Positions 29,900 to 40,918 of a stretch of 60,000 nt of DNA are shown in pieces. Position numbers and translations under genes: made by a program. The number at the start of each line of letters is the position of its first letter. The first letter of the stretch is position 1. Source of the stretch: Nymphaea colorata (lineage: Eukaryota; Streptophyta; Magnoliopsida; Nymphaeales; Nymphaeaceae). The notes beneath the pieces were generated by a model. That model was not told the origin of the DNA. It ran no database searches and saw nothing but the letters and a program-made list of their open reading frames with translations. The stretch lies in contig NC_045141.1 of the NCBI RefSeq assembly GCF_008831285.2, positions 18,102,848 through 18,162,847 of the forward strand, read 5' to 3'.

Positions 29900-32800
29900 T
29901 CCCAGGTCTCGTGGGACTGTTTTTCCTCTTGTTGAACAGTTTTCATCGACATCTTCTACGCTCACAACGAGATGTTCACACATAACCTCTGAAAAATGAC
30001 CATTATACCGATGCACCAAGTTGGCCATGCATTGGTTAAGTCAATCAGTCGGTCATTTATTTCAATTGCATCTAACTGACATTTTTAACTTGAAGAGGTG
30101 ATGTTGCTTCATCAACATCCTTGAGCAAATCCGAGTCTCACGGGACTATTTTCCCTCTTGTTGTAAGGGTTCATCGCATCTTTTGCACTCATAATGAGAT
30201 GATCACATATAAACTCTTAAAACTGACCATTTATACCGATGCATCAAGTTGGTCATGCATTGGTTGGGTCAATCAGTCAGTCATTTATTTCAATTGCATT
30301 GAATGACAATTTTAACTTGATCGAGGTGACCTTGCTTCATCAAGATTCTTGAGAATTTCCCAAGTCTCACGGGACTGTTTCCCCTCTTGTTGAACAGGGA
30401 TCAACGCAACTTTTGCGCACATTATGAGATGATCATGCATAAACTCTTAAAACTGGCCATTATGCTCATGATTAAGTTGGACATGCATGGGTTATGTCAA
30501 TCAGTCAACCATGCATTGGTTGCTTCGATTGCATCTAATGGAGATTTTTTAACTTGATGCAGGGGACGTTGCTTCATCAAGTACCTTGAGCAGTTCCCAG
30601 GTCTCACGGGACTGTTTTCCCTCTCGTTGAACAGAGTTTATCGACATCTTTTGCGCTCACAATGAGAGTTTCACACATAACACCCTAAAATGGCCCATTA
30701 TACAGATGCATCAAGTTGGTCATGCACTGGTTGTCTCAATCAATTAGCCATTTATTTAAATTGCATGTAACTGACATTTTTAACTTGAAGGAGGGGATGT
30801 TGGTTCATCAAGATCCTTGAACAAGATCCTGAGTCTCACCCAAGTCTCACGGCACTATTGCCCCTCTTTTCGTACATGGTTCATCGCATCTCTTGCAACT
30901 CATAATGAGATGATCACACATAAACTCTTAAAATTGACCATTATGCGATGCATCAAGTTGACCGTGCATTGGTTGGGTCAATCAATCAGTCATTTATTTC
31001 AATTGCATCGAGTTGACAATTTTAACTTCATTGAGGGGACCTTGCTTCATCAAGATCCTTGACCCAGTTCCCAAGTCTCACGGGACTGTTTCCCTCTTGT
31101 TGAATATGGATCAATGCATCTTTCGCACACATAATGAGATTATCATATAAACTCCCAAAACTGATCGTTATACTGATGCATCAAGTTGGTCATGCATTGG
31201 TCGTGTCAATCAGTCAACCAAGCATTGGTTATTTCGATGGTATCTAATTGATATTATTTTACTTGAGGCAGGGAACTTTGCTTCATCAAATACCTTGATC
31301 AGTTCCCAGGTCTCGTGGGACTGTTTTTCCTCTTGTTGAACAGTTTTCATCGACATCTTCTACGCTCACAACGAGATGTTTCACACATAACCTCTGAAAA
31401 ATGACCCATTTATACCGATTGCAGCACCAGTTGGCCATGCATTGGTTAATCAATCAGTCGGTCATTTATTTCAATTGCATCTAACTGACATTTTTACTTG
31501 AAGGAGGTGATGTTGCTTCATCAACATCCTTGAGCAAATCCCGAGTCTCACGGGACTATTTTCCCTCTTGTTGTACAGGGTTCATCGCATCTTTTGCACT
31601 CATAATGAGATGATCACATATAAACTCTTAAAACTGACCATATATACCGATGCATCAAGTTGGTCATGCATTGGTTGGGTCAATCAGTCAGTCATTTATT
31701 TCAATTGCATTGAATTGAACAATTTTAACTTGATCGAGGTGACCTTGCTTCATCAAGATTCTTGAGAATTTCCCAAGTCTCACGGGACTGTTTCCCCTCT
31801 TGTTGAACAGGGATCAACGCAACTTTTGCGCACATTATGAGATGATCATGCATAAACTCTTAAAACTGGCCATTATGCTCATGATTAAGTTGGACATGCA
31901 TGGGTTATGTCAATCAGTCAACCATGCATTGGTTGCTTCGATTGCATCTAATGGAGATTTTTTAACTTGATGCAGGGGACGTTGCTTCATCAAGTACCTT
32001 GAGCAGTTCCCAGGTCTCACGGGACTGTTTTCCCTCTCGTTGAACAGAGTTTATCGACATCTTTTGCGCTCACAATGAGAGTTTCACACATAACCTCCGA
32101 AAATGGCCCATTATACAGATGCATCAAGTTGGTCATGCACTGGTTGTCTCAATCAATTAGCCATTTATTTAAATTGCATGTAACTGACATTTTTAACTTG
32201 AAGGAGGGGATTGGTTCATCAAGATCCTTGAACAAGATCCTGAGTCTCACCCAAGTCTCACGGCACTATTGCCCCTCTTTTCGTACATGGTTCATCGCAT
32301 CTCTTGCACTCATAATGAGATGATCACACATAAACTTCTAAAATTGACCATTATGCCGATGCATCAAGTTGACCGTGCATTGGTTGGGTCAATCAATCAG
32401 TCATTTATTTCAATTGCATCGAGTTGACAATTTTAACTTCATTGAGGGGACCTTGCTTATTCAAGATCCTTGACCAGTTCCCAAGTCTCACGGGACTGTT
32501 TCCCCTCTTGTTGAATATGGATCAATGCATCTTTCGCACACATAATGAGATTATCATATAAACTCCCAAAACTGATCGTTATACTGATGCATCAAGTTGG
32601 TCATGCATTGGTCGTGTCAATCAGTCAACCAAGCATTGGTTATTTCGATGGTATCTAATTGATATTATTTTACTTGAGGCAGGGAACTTTGCTTCATCAA
32701 ATACCTTGATCAGTTCCCAGGTCTCGTGGGACTGTTTTTCCTCTTGTTGAACAGTTTTTCATCGACATCTTCTACGCTCACAACGAGATGTTCACACATA

Positions 32801-33794
32801 ACCTCTGAAAAATGACCATATACCGATGCACCAAGTTGGCCATGCATTGGTTAAGTCAATCAGTCGGTCATTTATTTCAATTGCATCTAACTGACATTTT
32901 TAACTTGAAGGAGGTGATGTTGCTTCATCAACATCCTTGAGCAAATCCCGAGTCTCACGGGACTATTTTCCCTCTTGTTGTACAGGGTTCATCGCATCTT
33001 TTGCACTCATAATGAGATGATCACATATAAACTCTTAAAACTGACCATTATACCGATGCATCAAGTTGGTCATGCATTGGTTGGGTCAATCAGTCAGTCA
33101 TTTATTTCAATTGCATTGAATTGACAATTTTAACTTGATCGAGGTGACCTTGCTTCATCAAGATTCTTGAGAATTTCCCAAGTCTCACGGGACTGTTCCC
33201 CTCTTGTTGAACAGGGATCAACGCAACTTTTGCGCACATTATGAGATGATCATGCATAAAACTCTTAAAACTGGCCATTATGCTCATGATTAAGTTGGAC
33301 ATGCATGGGTTATGTCAATCAGTCAACCATGCATTGGTGCTTCGATTGCATCTAATGGAGATTTTTTAACTTGATGCAGGGGACGTTGCTTCATCAAGTA
33401 CCTTGAGCAGTTCCCAGGTCTCACGGACTGTTTTCCCTCTCGTTGAACAGAGTTTATCGACATCTTTGCGCTCACAATGAGAGTTTCACACATACCACCC
33501 TAAAATGGCCCATTATACAGATGCATCAAGTTGGTCATGCACTGGTCGTCTCAATCAATTAGCCATTTATTTAAATTGCATGTAACTGACATTTTTAACT
33601 TGAAGGAGGGATGTTGGTTCATCAAGATCCTTGAACAAGATCCTGAGTCTCACCCAAGTCTCACGGCACTATTGCCCCTCTTTTCGTACATGGTTGGTTC
33701 ATCGCATCTCTTGCACTTCATAATGAGATGATCACACATAAACTTCTAAAATTGACCATTATGCCGATGCATCAAGTTGACCGTGCATTGGTTG
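29900..33794 (+). repeat. Gap-proximal end of the array with excess indels
   Basis: Copies 22-25 carry many private 1-5 bp indels that are rare in copies 1-21. Examples are a lost GG near 30095, a lost C near 30131, an extra T near 30231, an extra A near 30897, a lost C near 30945, an extra C near 31063, a cluster of four changes at 31380-31432, an extra A near 31719, a lost T near 33197, a lost G near 33425, and a duplicated GGTT near 33693. Most fall in or beside homopolymers. This pattern is typical of uncorrected long-read error at a contig end, although faster divergence at an array edge would look similar. Confidence 0.75.
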
Positions 33795-33894
33795 NNNNNN
33801 NNNNNNNNNNNNNNNNNNNNNNNNNNNNNNNNNNNNNNNNNNNNNNNNNNNNNNNNNNNNNNNNNNNNNNNNNNNNNNNNNNNNNNNNNNNNNN
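33795..33894. other. Assembly gap of 100 N
   Basis: Exactly 100 N separate the satellite array from single-copy sequence. A round 100 usually marks a gap of unknown size placed by scaffolding, so true distance and even adjacency of the two sides are unproven. ORFs read through the gap are meaningless. Confidence 0.98.
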
Positions 33895-33969
33895 AAAAAC
33901 ATATTGGAGAATTGACTCAGACGAATGCAGCCTCTCAACCCCAGTTATCAAGGGGGAAATATTGCTTAC
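33895..33969 (-). other. Start of intron 1 of the NTF2-like gene
   Basis: The 75 bp between the GTAAGC donor and the gap keep an open frame but lose similarity to the family at the donor, so they are read as intron. The acceptor and the following exons are not in the window. Confidence 0.55.
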
Positions 33970-34350
33970 TTTCTTGCCTTCAAATGGCTTGGCAAAAGAC
34001 ATGTCCTGGAAGAAGCAATCATCTGACACCAGTTGTTCCAGTTTATGGTAATCCTTAACGTTGATAGCGTCATAGAAGGTAAGAACGGCCTCCAAAGGTG
34101 AACTCACCTCAGGGCCACTGTTCTCACTCTCGGCGGCCCTGGACGATAGAATGTTGAGCCGGTGACGCCGCAAGCCATCGACGAAGAACTGCGGATGATT
34201 TACAACGAGATTCGATCTTTGGCTCCTGAAGACAAGTTGGGGAAGTTTCGGATGAAGGGAAGAAGGTGAAGCTGCTCTTGAAGGCGGCCTTCTGGTTGCC
34301 GGGGAGATCACAGATGGGAGAGGTTGGGAGAATGAGATGCGAGAAGCCAT
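33970..34350 (-). CDS. NTF2/SnoaL-like chloroplast protein, first exon only (gene cut by gap)
   Basis: The exon encodes 127 residues from the ATG at 34350. Residues 1 to about 75 look like a plastid transit peptide: rich in Ser, Pro and Arg with few acidic residues. From about residue 85 the protein shows the start of an NTF2-like cone fold (LEAVLTFYDAINVKDY, then a Cys-Phe-Phe-Gln-Asp segment and KPFEGKK), as in plant plastid NTF2-family proteins. The family adopts the NTF2/SnoaL fold; the exact role of this member is not known to me. A consensus donor (AAA then GTAAGC) follows at 33969, in phase 0. The frame stays open upstream to 34560, but the 34350 ATG gives the natural transit-peptide start. 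Downstream exons would lie leftward, where only 75 bp of intron remain before the N gap, so the gene is incomplete here. Confidence 0.72.
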
Positions 34351-36224
34351 GGAGTTGGTGGCGATGGCAGCACTCGGTGGAAGTTGGAGCAAACAGGACT
34401 GGTCGGAGAATTTGTTTGGTTTTGGATCAGGGAGGCCTTTATGGACGTCATTGGAGGGCTGGTTAAAGGTGAAAGAAGATGCTTCTGCGTCTGCTTGCGT
34501 CGGTTGGAGACAAGGAATCAGATCAGAGAGACAGCATGAGCTCAGTATTCTTGCCTTCACCTGAGATAAAGAATGCTGAGAGAGTTCCTTGTGAGCAAAT
34601 CATAACGTACTTCATGACTTTCTAGCAATTGAAGCGAGTTCATTCCTTGCTCTATCCATCATTCATGAAAAGAAGGGGAATATGTTGGGGCCGGCTCATT
34701 AGAGCTTCTTTTGTGAACTTCTCACCCTGATTTCCACGAAAGCCAGTTGCATTGTAAAGTTGTCACGATGCCGACAATTGAAAACCCAATTTTCTAATTT
34801 CTTGGTGAATCGTGATTAACTGGATGGACGTAAAACTCAGTCGTCATTGACCATGAAAATTGAAATTGCAGAACTAATTTAAAGATGACAAAACTAATTT
34901 AAATATAATATTGTGTACTCAAGTTAACAATGCATGGTTGAAACTGATGACAAACAAGAAAGCAGACAATAAATTTTTAGGCTAAACTAATGTTTAACAA
35001 TTTGTTGACTAGGAAAGAAAATGTTTCATTAAAATTGCCTTTACAATTGTGGTATATGAAAAATTTTATGGCAATATTATATATAACAAATTAAGCAAGG
35101 TGGATCAAACTAATAGGACTTAGGGTGGAGGCATAATTTATCGCCACTTCTAAGTAAATAATATCACTCAAGGAAAAAAAATAAATTTTATGACATACGC
35201 CAAATTAACAAATGCAGGATTTTGCGAAAGTCAATGCAATTACGGCTTAGTTTCCTCAGTTATTATGGGTAGCTTCCTATATAATGTGTATCGCAGTTCC
35301 GTATATACTGGAATGAGGGGAAAAGGAAAGTTGCAAAATATTGTTGATCAACTAACGCACCGTGAGTAACAAGAAAGTGTGGAAGGCGTTGCGAGATAAA
35401 TCATTAAATTAGATTGATGTTCAAGCGTGTATAAACGTATAAGATATTCCCTGCACGTACACTTAATTTAATCTCAGATATCATGGGATCGATATCTTAA
35501 AATAACAACAATTATATAAAGTACTAATGTGACAAAACTTCTTGATCTGTATGGTCATCTTAAAATTGTCTGCAATTAACATGTGCATGCCAATGCTCTC
35601 AATGTTCATTAAATTCTCAATTTTGACTGTATATATGCATGTATATATGCAGCTGCACATCGTTGGATTATGCTTATCGCTCCTGTATAAATACTATGCA
35701 AAGATGTGGCATTCTATGAGATATATATATATATATATATATATAATGGTGACTCTCGATAATAAGAATCACACAACTCACTCGTAAGAAACTTTAATCA
35801 ATCACGATGGACGGCAAGTTATGAACTAAATCATCACCTTTTTCTTGCTTATTGTTTTTCTCTCAATTGATGAATCAGACAGCTTATGTCTGGTATCTCC
35901 TGGTGTTCAATAGTGTTAGAATAATTGTTCATTGACTATATATATATAAATTGTTTGGTATCTCATGGTATCCATTAGGTTTAGTATGAGTGAACGATAA
36001 TTCTTGTTATTTAGAGTTACTTTGCTGTCTAATCATGGTTGTCCATCTAAAGTAGATGGATGGTTGAGAGAAAAATAATGAAAAAAAAAAAAGTATAAAC
36101 TAATATTATATGATGAAAATACTTATTATCATTCTCTCTTTATTTTTTTCTTAATTGTTCATGTTGAATCGAATGATACAAATTAGATGGCTATGTGACT
36201 CTAAAAAGTTAGAATCACCATTCA

Positions 36225-36275
<51 letters not shown>

Positions 36276-36505
36276 GAACCAAACATGGTTGAAGTTTGGA
36301 CTTTGCCTTGTTGTAATTCCAAGTCTCTTTTTCACAGCTGATGCAGCTCGTTTGCCTTCATCTCTCTCTCTCCCCCCCACCCCTCTCTCTCACTCTCTCT
36401 CAAGAGTTTACTGCAAGGTGCAGTAGCATACTACCAGCTAATATTGAGACACGGGAAGTAATTTCAAACAATGAGTTGGGAATTGGGATGGGAGTGTAAT
36501 ATCCT
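34351..36505. other. Intergenic, AT-rich, no gene seen
   Basis: This is the upstream flank of the NTF2-like gene. The first 200 bp keep the frame of that gene open and probably include its 5' leader. Beyond that the DNA is AT-rich. It holds (TA)n tracts at 35720-35745 and 36229-36271 and a CT/C-rich tract at 36361-36402. No exon with family motifs or credible splice pairs was seen on either strand. Confidence 0.6.
36229..36271. repeat. (AT)n microsatellite
   Basis: An uninterrupted AT dinucleotide tract of about 43 bp in intergenic DNA. Confidence 0.95.
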
Positions 36506-36700
36506 CACTACAAAAAATATATATATATATATATTTTTTCTGACGTGTAAAAAACGTTGCCAATGCTCTACTGACGTTTATGAGAGAACCTCAATGAAGA
36601 TTGTGTCAGTGAAGGTATCATCAACGTTTTGACACAATTAAGTATTGTATTCGTTCACAATTACGAGATTGGGTTTACGTTGGCTTGGCCAATTATTTTT
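36506..36700 (+). mobile_element. Possible CACTA-type transposon end or fragment
   Basis: The segment opens with CACTACAAAAAA. It is followed, after a short (TA)n tract, by repeated ACGTT/GACGTTT-type words near 36541-36580 and 36625. CACTACAA ends with clustered subterminal words are characteristic of plant CACTA (En/Spm) elements. No matching TTGTAGTG end and no 3-bp target duplication was found nearby, so this would be a fragment, and chance resemblance is possible. The right limit is approximate. Confidence 0.35.
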
Positions 36701-38976
36701 CATATGCAATTAACGTCTATCTGTTTTATATCTTATAATTCCCACTGTCCGCTTTTGTGATCTTGTCGTTTTTCTTTTGTTTCTTAATCTTTGCCATCAT
36801 CTCATAACTTCATTTTTTTTCATATGATGTCTGAGGGCAGAAGAACAACAAAAACAGGTGGTCACCATGCAACATTCTCTTTTAGAAGTTGACGCCAAAT
36901 CAAAAATGGCTTCTTCCTCGTGTCGTGCTGCGGCGCTCTGTTCATGGTTGATATTTATCGGCCTGGTTAATGGTCAAAGGCACTACGATTAAAAATGTCG
37001 AGATTTCAACACCCAAAGTGCAATCAATTGACCAATGGTTCTTAAATTCTCAATTAATTACGATGGCAATTTATGAAGTAATCTTTTTGTCAATTTTTTG
37101 CTCAACCGATTGATCAGACGGCATGAGTTCGAAAAACAGGTTAGTTTTTATGTTTGTAACTTAATTTTCACCATTAGATCTCCTCAATTAAGGGCTCAGG
37201 TGGTTCTGTCAATTTTGGCGTACGAAGTTTTATAGCTAACAGGGTTTTTTTCGGAGGCCAGCCAAAAGCTAGGTTTATTGGGTTGGATTTGGATATGACT
37301 AAATTGAACTCACATTCAAAAAATAGATTGAAGGAAGCAGAAAAAAAAAAAATCAATTTTTATACTGTATTTTTTTTTTTCATTTAACGAGGGTGAGGTC
37401 AGCCTAGGCGGCCCCCACCCCTCCCTCAGCCCCTGGCTATTTGTCAATAATACATACACATATATATAATATTTGAATGATGACTCTAACATTGAGTACA
37501 GGACATCAAATCTAAAACATCCATCTAATTGTTCAACATCTTGTATGAGACAAAAAAATGATGACTCTGATGGGCTGTCCGTACAATGGGTGAACTCCCT
37601 CTCTCTCTCTCTCTCTCTCTCTGGATGTTATCTTTTGTCATATAGTTCTTTTCAGCTTTCTCTCTTTCCTTCAGATAAACTGTTGAAAAAAATAAGAAAA
37701 AAAGTAAGAATTAATATTTAGATGAAATATTCATCACCTTTTAATTTTTATTTTTCTCTTAATTTTTTATCATGATTGATCTATGGCTCAGGTTTGACGG
37801 TTGGGTGAATATATATATAAGTAAACCAGTTCATACACTCTTCACATCCTTCCATTTTCGACTGAAATGTCCCTTCCATTTGAACAACCTCAAGTTAGAG
37901 AAAAACGCTTTCAACATTCTCCCACTTAGTCCCGTATGTGTCTAGGCATTTAATGTGTTAAAAAACAAAACTCTTTATGAATATATTGACCCTTAAATCA
38001 ATTCTAATGGTCCACTAATTTTTTTTTTGATTGTTACTTTTCCAGAATAAGATAAAGGCCTTATGCAGGAAGATAACGCCTTCAGCAACGATAATTTCAG
38101 TCCTTAGTGCTGGAACGACGTATACCATAGTCGCGCCCCGCCGCTACAATTGTCTCTATGGAAAAATAAATAAATTCCTTTGCCATGCAAAATTTCATAA
38201 AAAATTTTACATAAATCCTGGGAAAATTTGGATATCAGAAGGATAACTCAATTCTATTGGAGTCCGAACAAAGTTGGGAAAATAACTTTTAAATATTTCC
38301 CACTTATTTACAACTGAGTCAGCCGAATTGGCGACCGGTCAATTCACCCTCGCTGGTCTGAATTAACTTGTATTTTATGAGCTAAATTGTATAATAGATT
38401 CAATTTGCTGGGCATCCGATTGAACTCAATATGATGCGCAAAAAGGAGACCGACAAAATGGAAAAATAAAAAACATGCAAAAATAAAAATGCGCTTATTA
38501 AAATAAAAATACCCTAGAACAAAAAAGAAAATGCGCCGAGTATTGGGCTTAATACTATATGTGTAGTATATGCTACGCACGAATATATTGTCTGATGATT
38601 AAACATTAAAAGACTGCCACTAAAAACACTACAAATCATTGTTAAAAGCATTAGAAACAATAGTTGTCCCATAAACCATGCTAACACTCTTGTAATAATT
38701 ATTTTTAAATAATAATCTTTTTAAATAATAAATTTTTAGTCATTGGGAAACATCGAAAATATTTGAATTATATATCAACACCCATAACAACCCTAGTAAA
38801 CAGAGCACACAAATGAGTTTCTCACCATTCCGCCAAATTTATAGAATGGTGATAGAATGTTGTGCCTGCCAAGGTGATGCATCTGTCCAAGGATTCATGT
38901 TTCAACTCATATGGTTAGGGCTAATATGCATTTATTTTCCATCATAGATATCAGTTCCAATCGGGCTGATGACCGT
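36701..38976. other. Intergenic, no gene seen
   Basis: AT-rich DNA with a (CT)n tract at 37598-37622 and a GC-richer patch at 37390-37435. The patch resembles the GGGGC-rich repeat seen in the FRO introns. Two weakly similar stretches recur around 35800-35890, 37055-37130 and 37725-37800 (AATTGATgAATCAGAC-like words), suggesting old dispersed repeat copies. The open frames here are short and show no recognisable protein family. Confidence 0.5.
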
Positions 38977-39335
38977 AGGGATGTGAATATATCTTATTTG
39001 AATCGGACATCCCATCGAATCGATCCGAGAATAACATATGTGGAAACAAGTTTAATATTCGATTAAGAAATCAGATCGGATTCAAATTTAATAAATGACA
39101 TCTCATCAGATTCAGTTCGGATTCATTTTGAGACAAATATATTGTATCTAATGCTATTATAATTTGAAAATTGGCAAAATCCGATTTAAAATTCGGATTC
39201 TTTATATATAAATATAAAAATCGGATTCAGATATGTCTTTTTTTTATTCGAATTTGAATATGAATATGTGAACATCCGAAAAAACAGATATGGTTAAGGA
39301 TATATCCGATCCAAATCTGATGCATTGACATCCTT
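38977..39335. mobile_element. hAT-like MITE with ~34-bp imperfect terminal inverted repeats
   Basis: The left end reads AGGGATGTGAATATATC and the reverse complement of the right end reads AAGGATGTCAATGCATC. Pairing continues for about 34 bp with roughly seven mismatches. The interior is AT-rich and has repeated GGATTC/ATCGGATT words but no coding capacity. Ends of the (T)AGGGATGTCAAT type are common in plant hAT-derived MITEs. An 8-bp target duplication was looked for and not found, so the exact ends are uncertain. Confidence 0.6.
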
Positions 39336-39564
39336 GGGTAAATGGGAACCCGAGTTGGACTTGGACTTGAGTAAATTTTTGAGATCAGTGGATCTAAGCA
39401 AATCGAGCTCGACCTAATTAATTGTTGGGCTAAGTCAAGCCAAGACCTAGGAAACACACATCCCCCTCATCCCTTTTTATTTCTCCTTAAAGGCCTCAAC
39501 TGCATCTTGCCCGACAATACTACAAGTCCAAAAAGTTAACAAGAAGGAGGAAGGACCCAAGGAG

Positions 39565-39765
39565 TATGGGTGGGCATCGGGTTGGGCCGGCCAGATCCGG
39601 TTATAATAAAAAATTATTTTTAAATATAAATTAATTTTTTAACTATAAAATATATTTTTAATGTATATTATTAATAATAAAAAATATATTTTTTTAAGTT
39701 ATCGAACCCTACTGGATTTTTCGGGCCCATATCCTGGTGGCAACAGGGCCCGGTGCCCATCCTTA
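39565..39765. mobile_element. Short hAT-like MITE with GGGTGGGCA-type ends
   Basis: The left end (TATGGGTGGGCATCGGG) and the reverse complement of the right end (TAAGGATGGGCACCGGG) form an imperfect terminal inverted repeat of about 20 bp around a very AT-rich 200-bp core. Weak extension continues into the GGCC-rich inner parts. The flanks share only AAGGA (near 39558 and 39768), too short for a convincing target duplication. Confidence 0.5.
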
Positions 39766-40918
39766 TGAAGGAACACAAAGAGGTAAAAGCACCTCCTGAT
39801 TTTCAGGTCAGAATTGAAGAGAAAACTGTAGCGACCTTCAAGAAGGCATAGAAAAGAAAGAGATGTCTCATTTTCGAGCATAATTGTCTAAGCATTGGGC
39901 TAAAATGCATTATACTTAATATCTAATATGTGGTCCATGTGACCATACAATATTGATATTTTATTATTTAATTAATAACAAATAAAATTGATTTATCTGA
40001 ACACCGGTAGGTACCCGATAGAAGGTCAGACCAGGCCCGACATTGAAGCTAGGTTCAAATTCAAATGTGAAAGTAAAAGTCAGATTAGAATTGGAATCAA
40101 ATTATCAATTTAAAACTTAGGTTCCAATATGGCATGGGCTTCTTATACTCATATTCAAATTTGATTTTGAATGTATAAACATCTGATATTAATATGGCAT
40201 CCCTATCTAAGAGGGGAACATGCTTTTCTAGTCACTATTTTTGAACGGGTGGACAGCGTGACTGGTCACTACATTTTCGAGACACTGTCTCCTCCAGACA
40301 ATCTCCATAAAAAACAATAAAGTAGTTGCCTTTTCCCTACTCCTCCTATTCATTTCCTCTTACCTTCAAAGATTTTTTCTTTTTTGGGTGGGACAAGTTA
40401 TCTGAGCTAAGCCATTAGTAAGATTGCAAGACAAATTATTCATGTAATGCTGTTAGCAAACAATAGTTTGCAATGGGAAAAAAGGAAAAAATAATTGTTC
40501 TGGTTGAGAGAAATTTCCTCATGTTTTGTTGTTAGCAAACAATTGTTCTTAAACAAGAAAATTCTTAATCGATTATAAGTAAGCAGTTGAGAGAGCAAGG
40601 GAGAGTTGTGGGGGCATGAAAAGATTTTAACAGTTAAAAAATATTAGTAAGGATATTAAAGAATGCTGTTTAATGAACAGATCTCAAATATTCTTCTAGA
40701 ATTGAAGTCCTCACTCTCGCTGCAATGTTAAAGAGAGATTAATGGAGAGTGAAACAAGGTTTTGGAAACCTTTACAAAAATGTAAGGTATGAAAATTTGT
40801 AACAAAGAAAATTCAATAAAAAATCAAATATCAGTGTTAAGAAGGACATTAAGGAAATTTTTTAATTTTAGAACAATTTAAATGTGGTGAAATAAAAGTA
40901 CAACGCTGAATAGGCTTG
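39766..40918. other. Intergenic upstream of the deSI-like gene, no gene seen
   Basis: AT-rich DNA. The stretch at 40060-40205 has ATTCAAATTTGAT-like words resembling the interior of the MITE at 38977-39335 and may be a decayed relative. The promoter of the deSI-like gene should lie in the right part. No convincing TATA box could be singled out. Confidence 0.45.

Larger units (their letters stand above)
1..33794 (+). repeat. Satellite array, 6-monomer HOR of ~1405 bp, 24 full copies plus a partial
   Basis: One motif family fills the whole interval head to tail. Unit starts, taken at the CATAAACTTCTAAAATTG motif or its variant, are 1, 1408, 2809, 4214, 5619, 7025, 8430, 9835, 11240, 12646, 14051, 15457, 16861, 18263, 19669, 21076, 22482, 23889, 25294, 26700, 28107, 29514, 30919, 32329 and 33737. 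Spacing is 1401-1410 bp. Copies differ by a few substitutions and 1-4 bp indels, whereas monomers inside one unit differ much more; that contrast defines a higher-order repeat. No transposon, gene or inversion interrupts the array. It is open at the left edge and ends at the N gap. ORFs of 60-117 codons recur at the same place in successive units and shift with indels, so none is a gene. Whether it is centromeric, pericentromeric, subtelomeric or a knob cannot be decided from sequence alone. Confidence 0.97.

Noticed and set aside
1348-33731. Recurring open frames of 60-117 codons within the satellite, on both strands
   Set aside because: They fall at the same place in each repeat unit, appear or vanish with single-base indels, have no family similarity and no codon-level constraint. 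They are by-products of the repeat.
1-33794. CRISPR-like array
   Set aside because: The repeats are 228-242 bp, contiguous and without unique spacers, in a plant nuclear context.
33728-34058. Frames that read through the N gap from satellite into unique DNA
   Set aside because: The gap length is arbitrary, so joined frames have no meaning.
34266-34564. Plus-strand frames opposite the NTF2-like exon
   Set aside because: They are antisense shadows; the minus frame has the transit peptide, family motifs and a splice donor.
37174-37356. 60-codon minus frame in intergenic DNA as a gene fragment
   Set aside because: It looks superficially protein-like but matches no family I recognise and lies in repeat-like DNA bounded by homopolymers.
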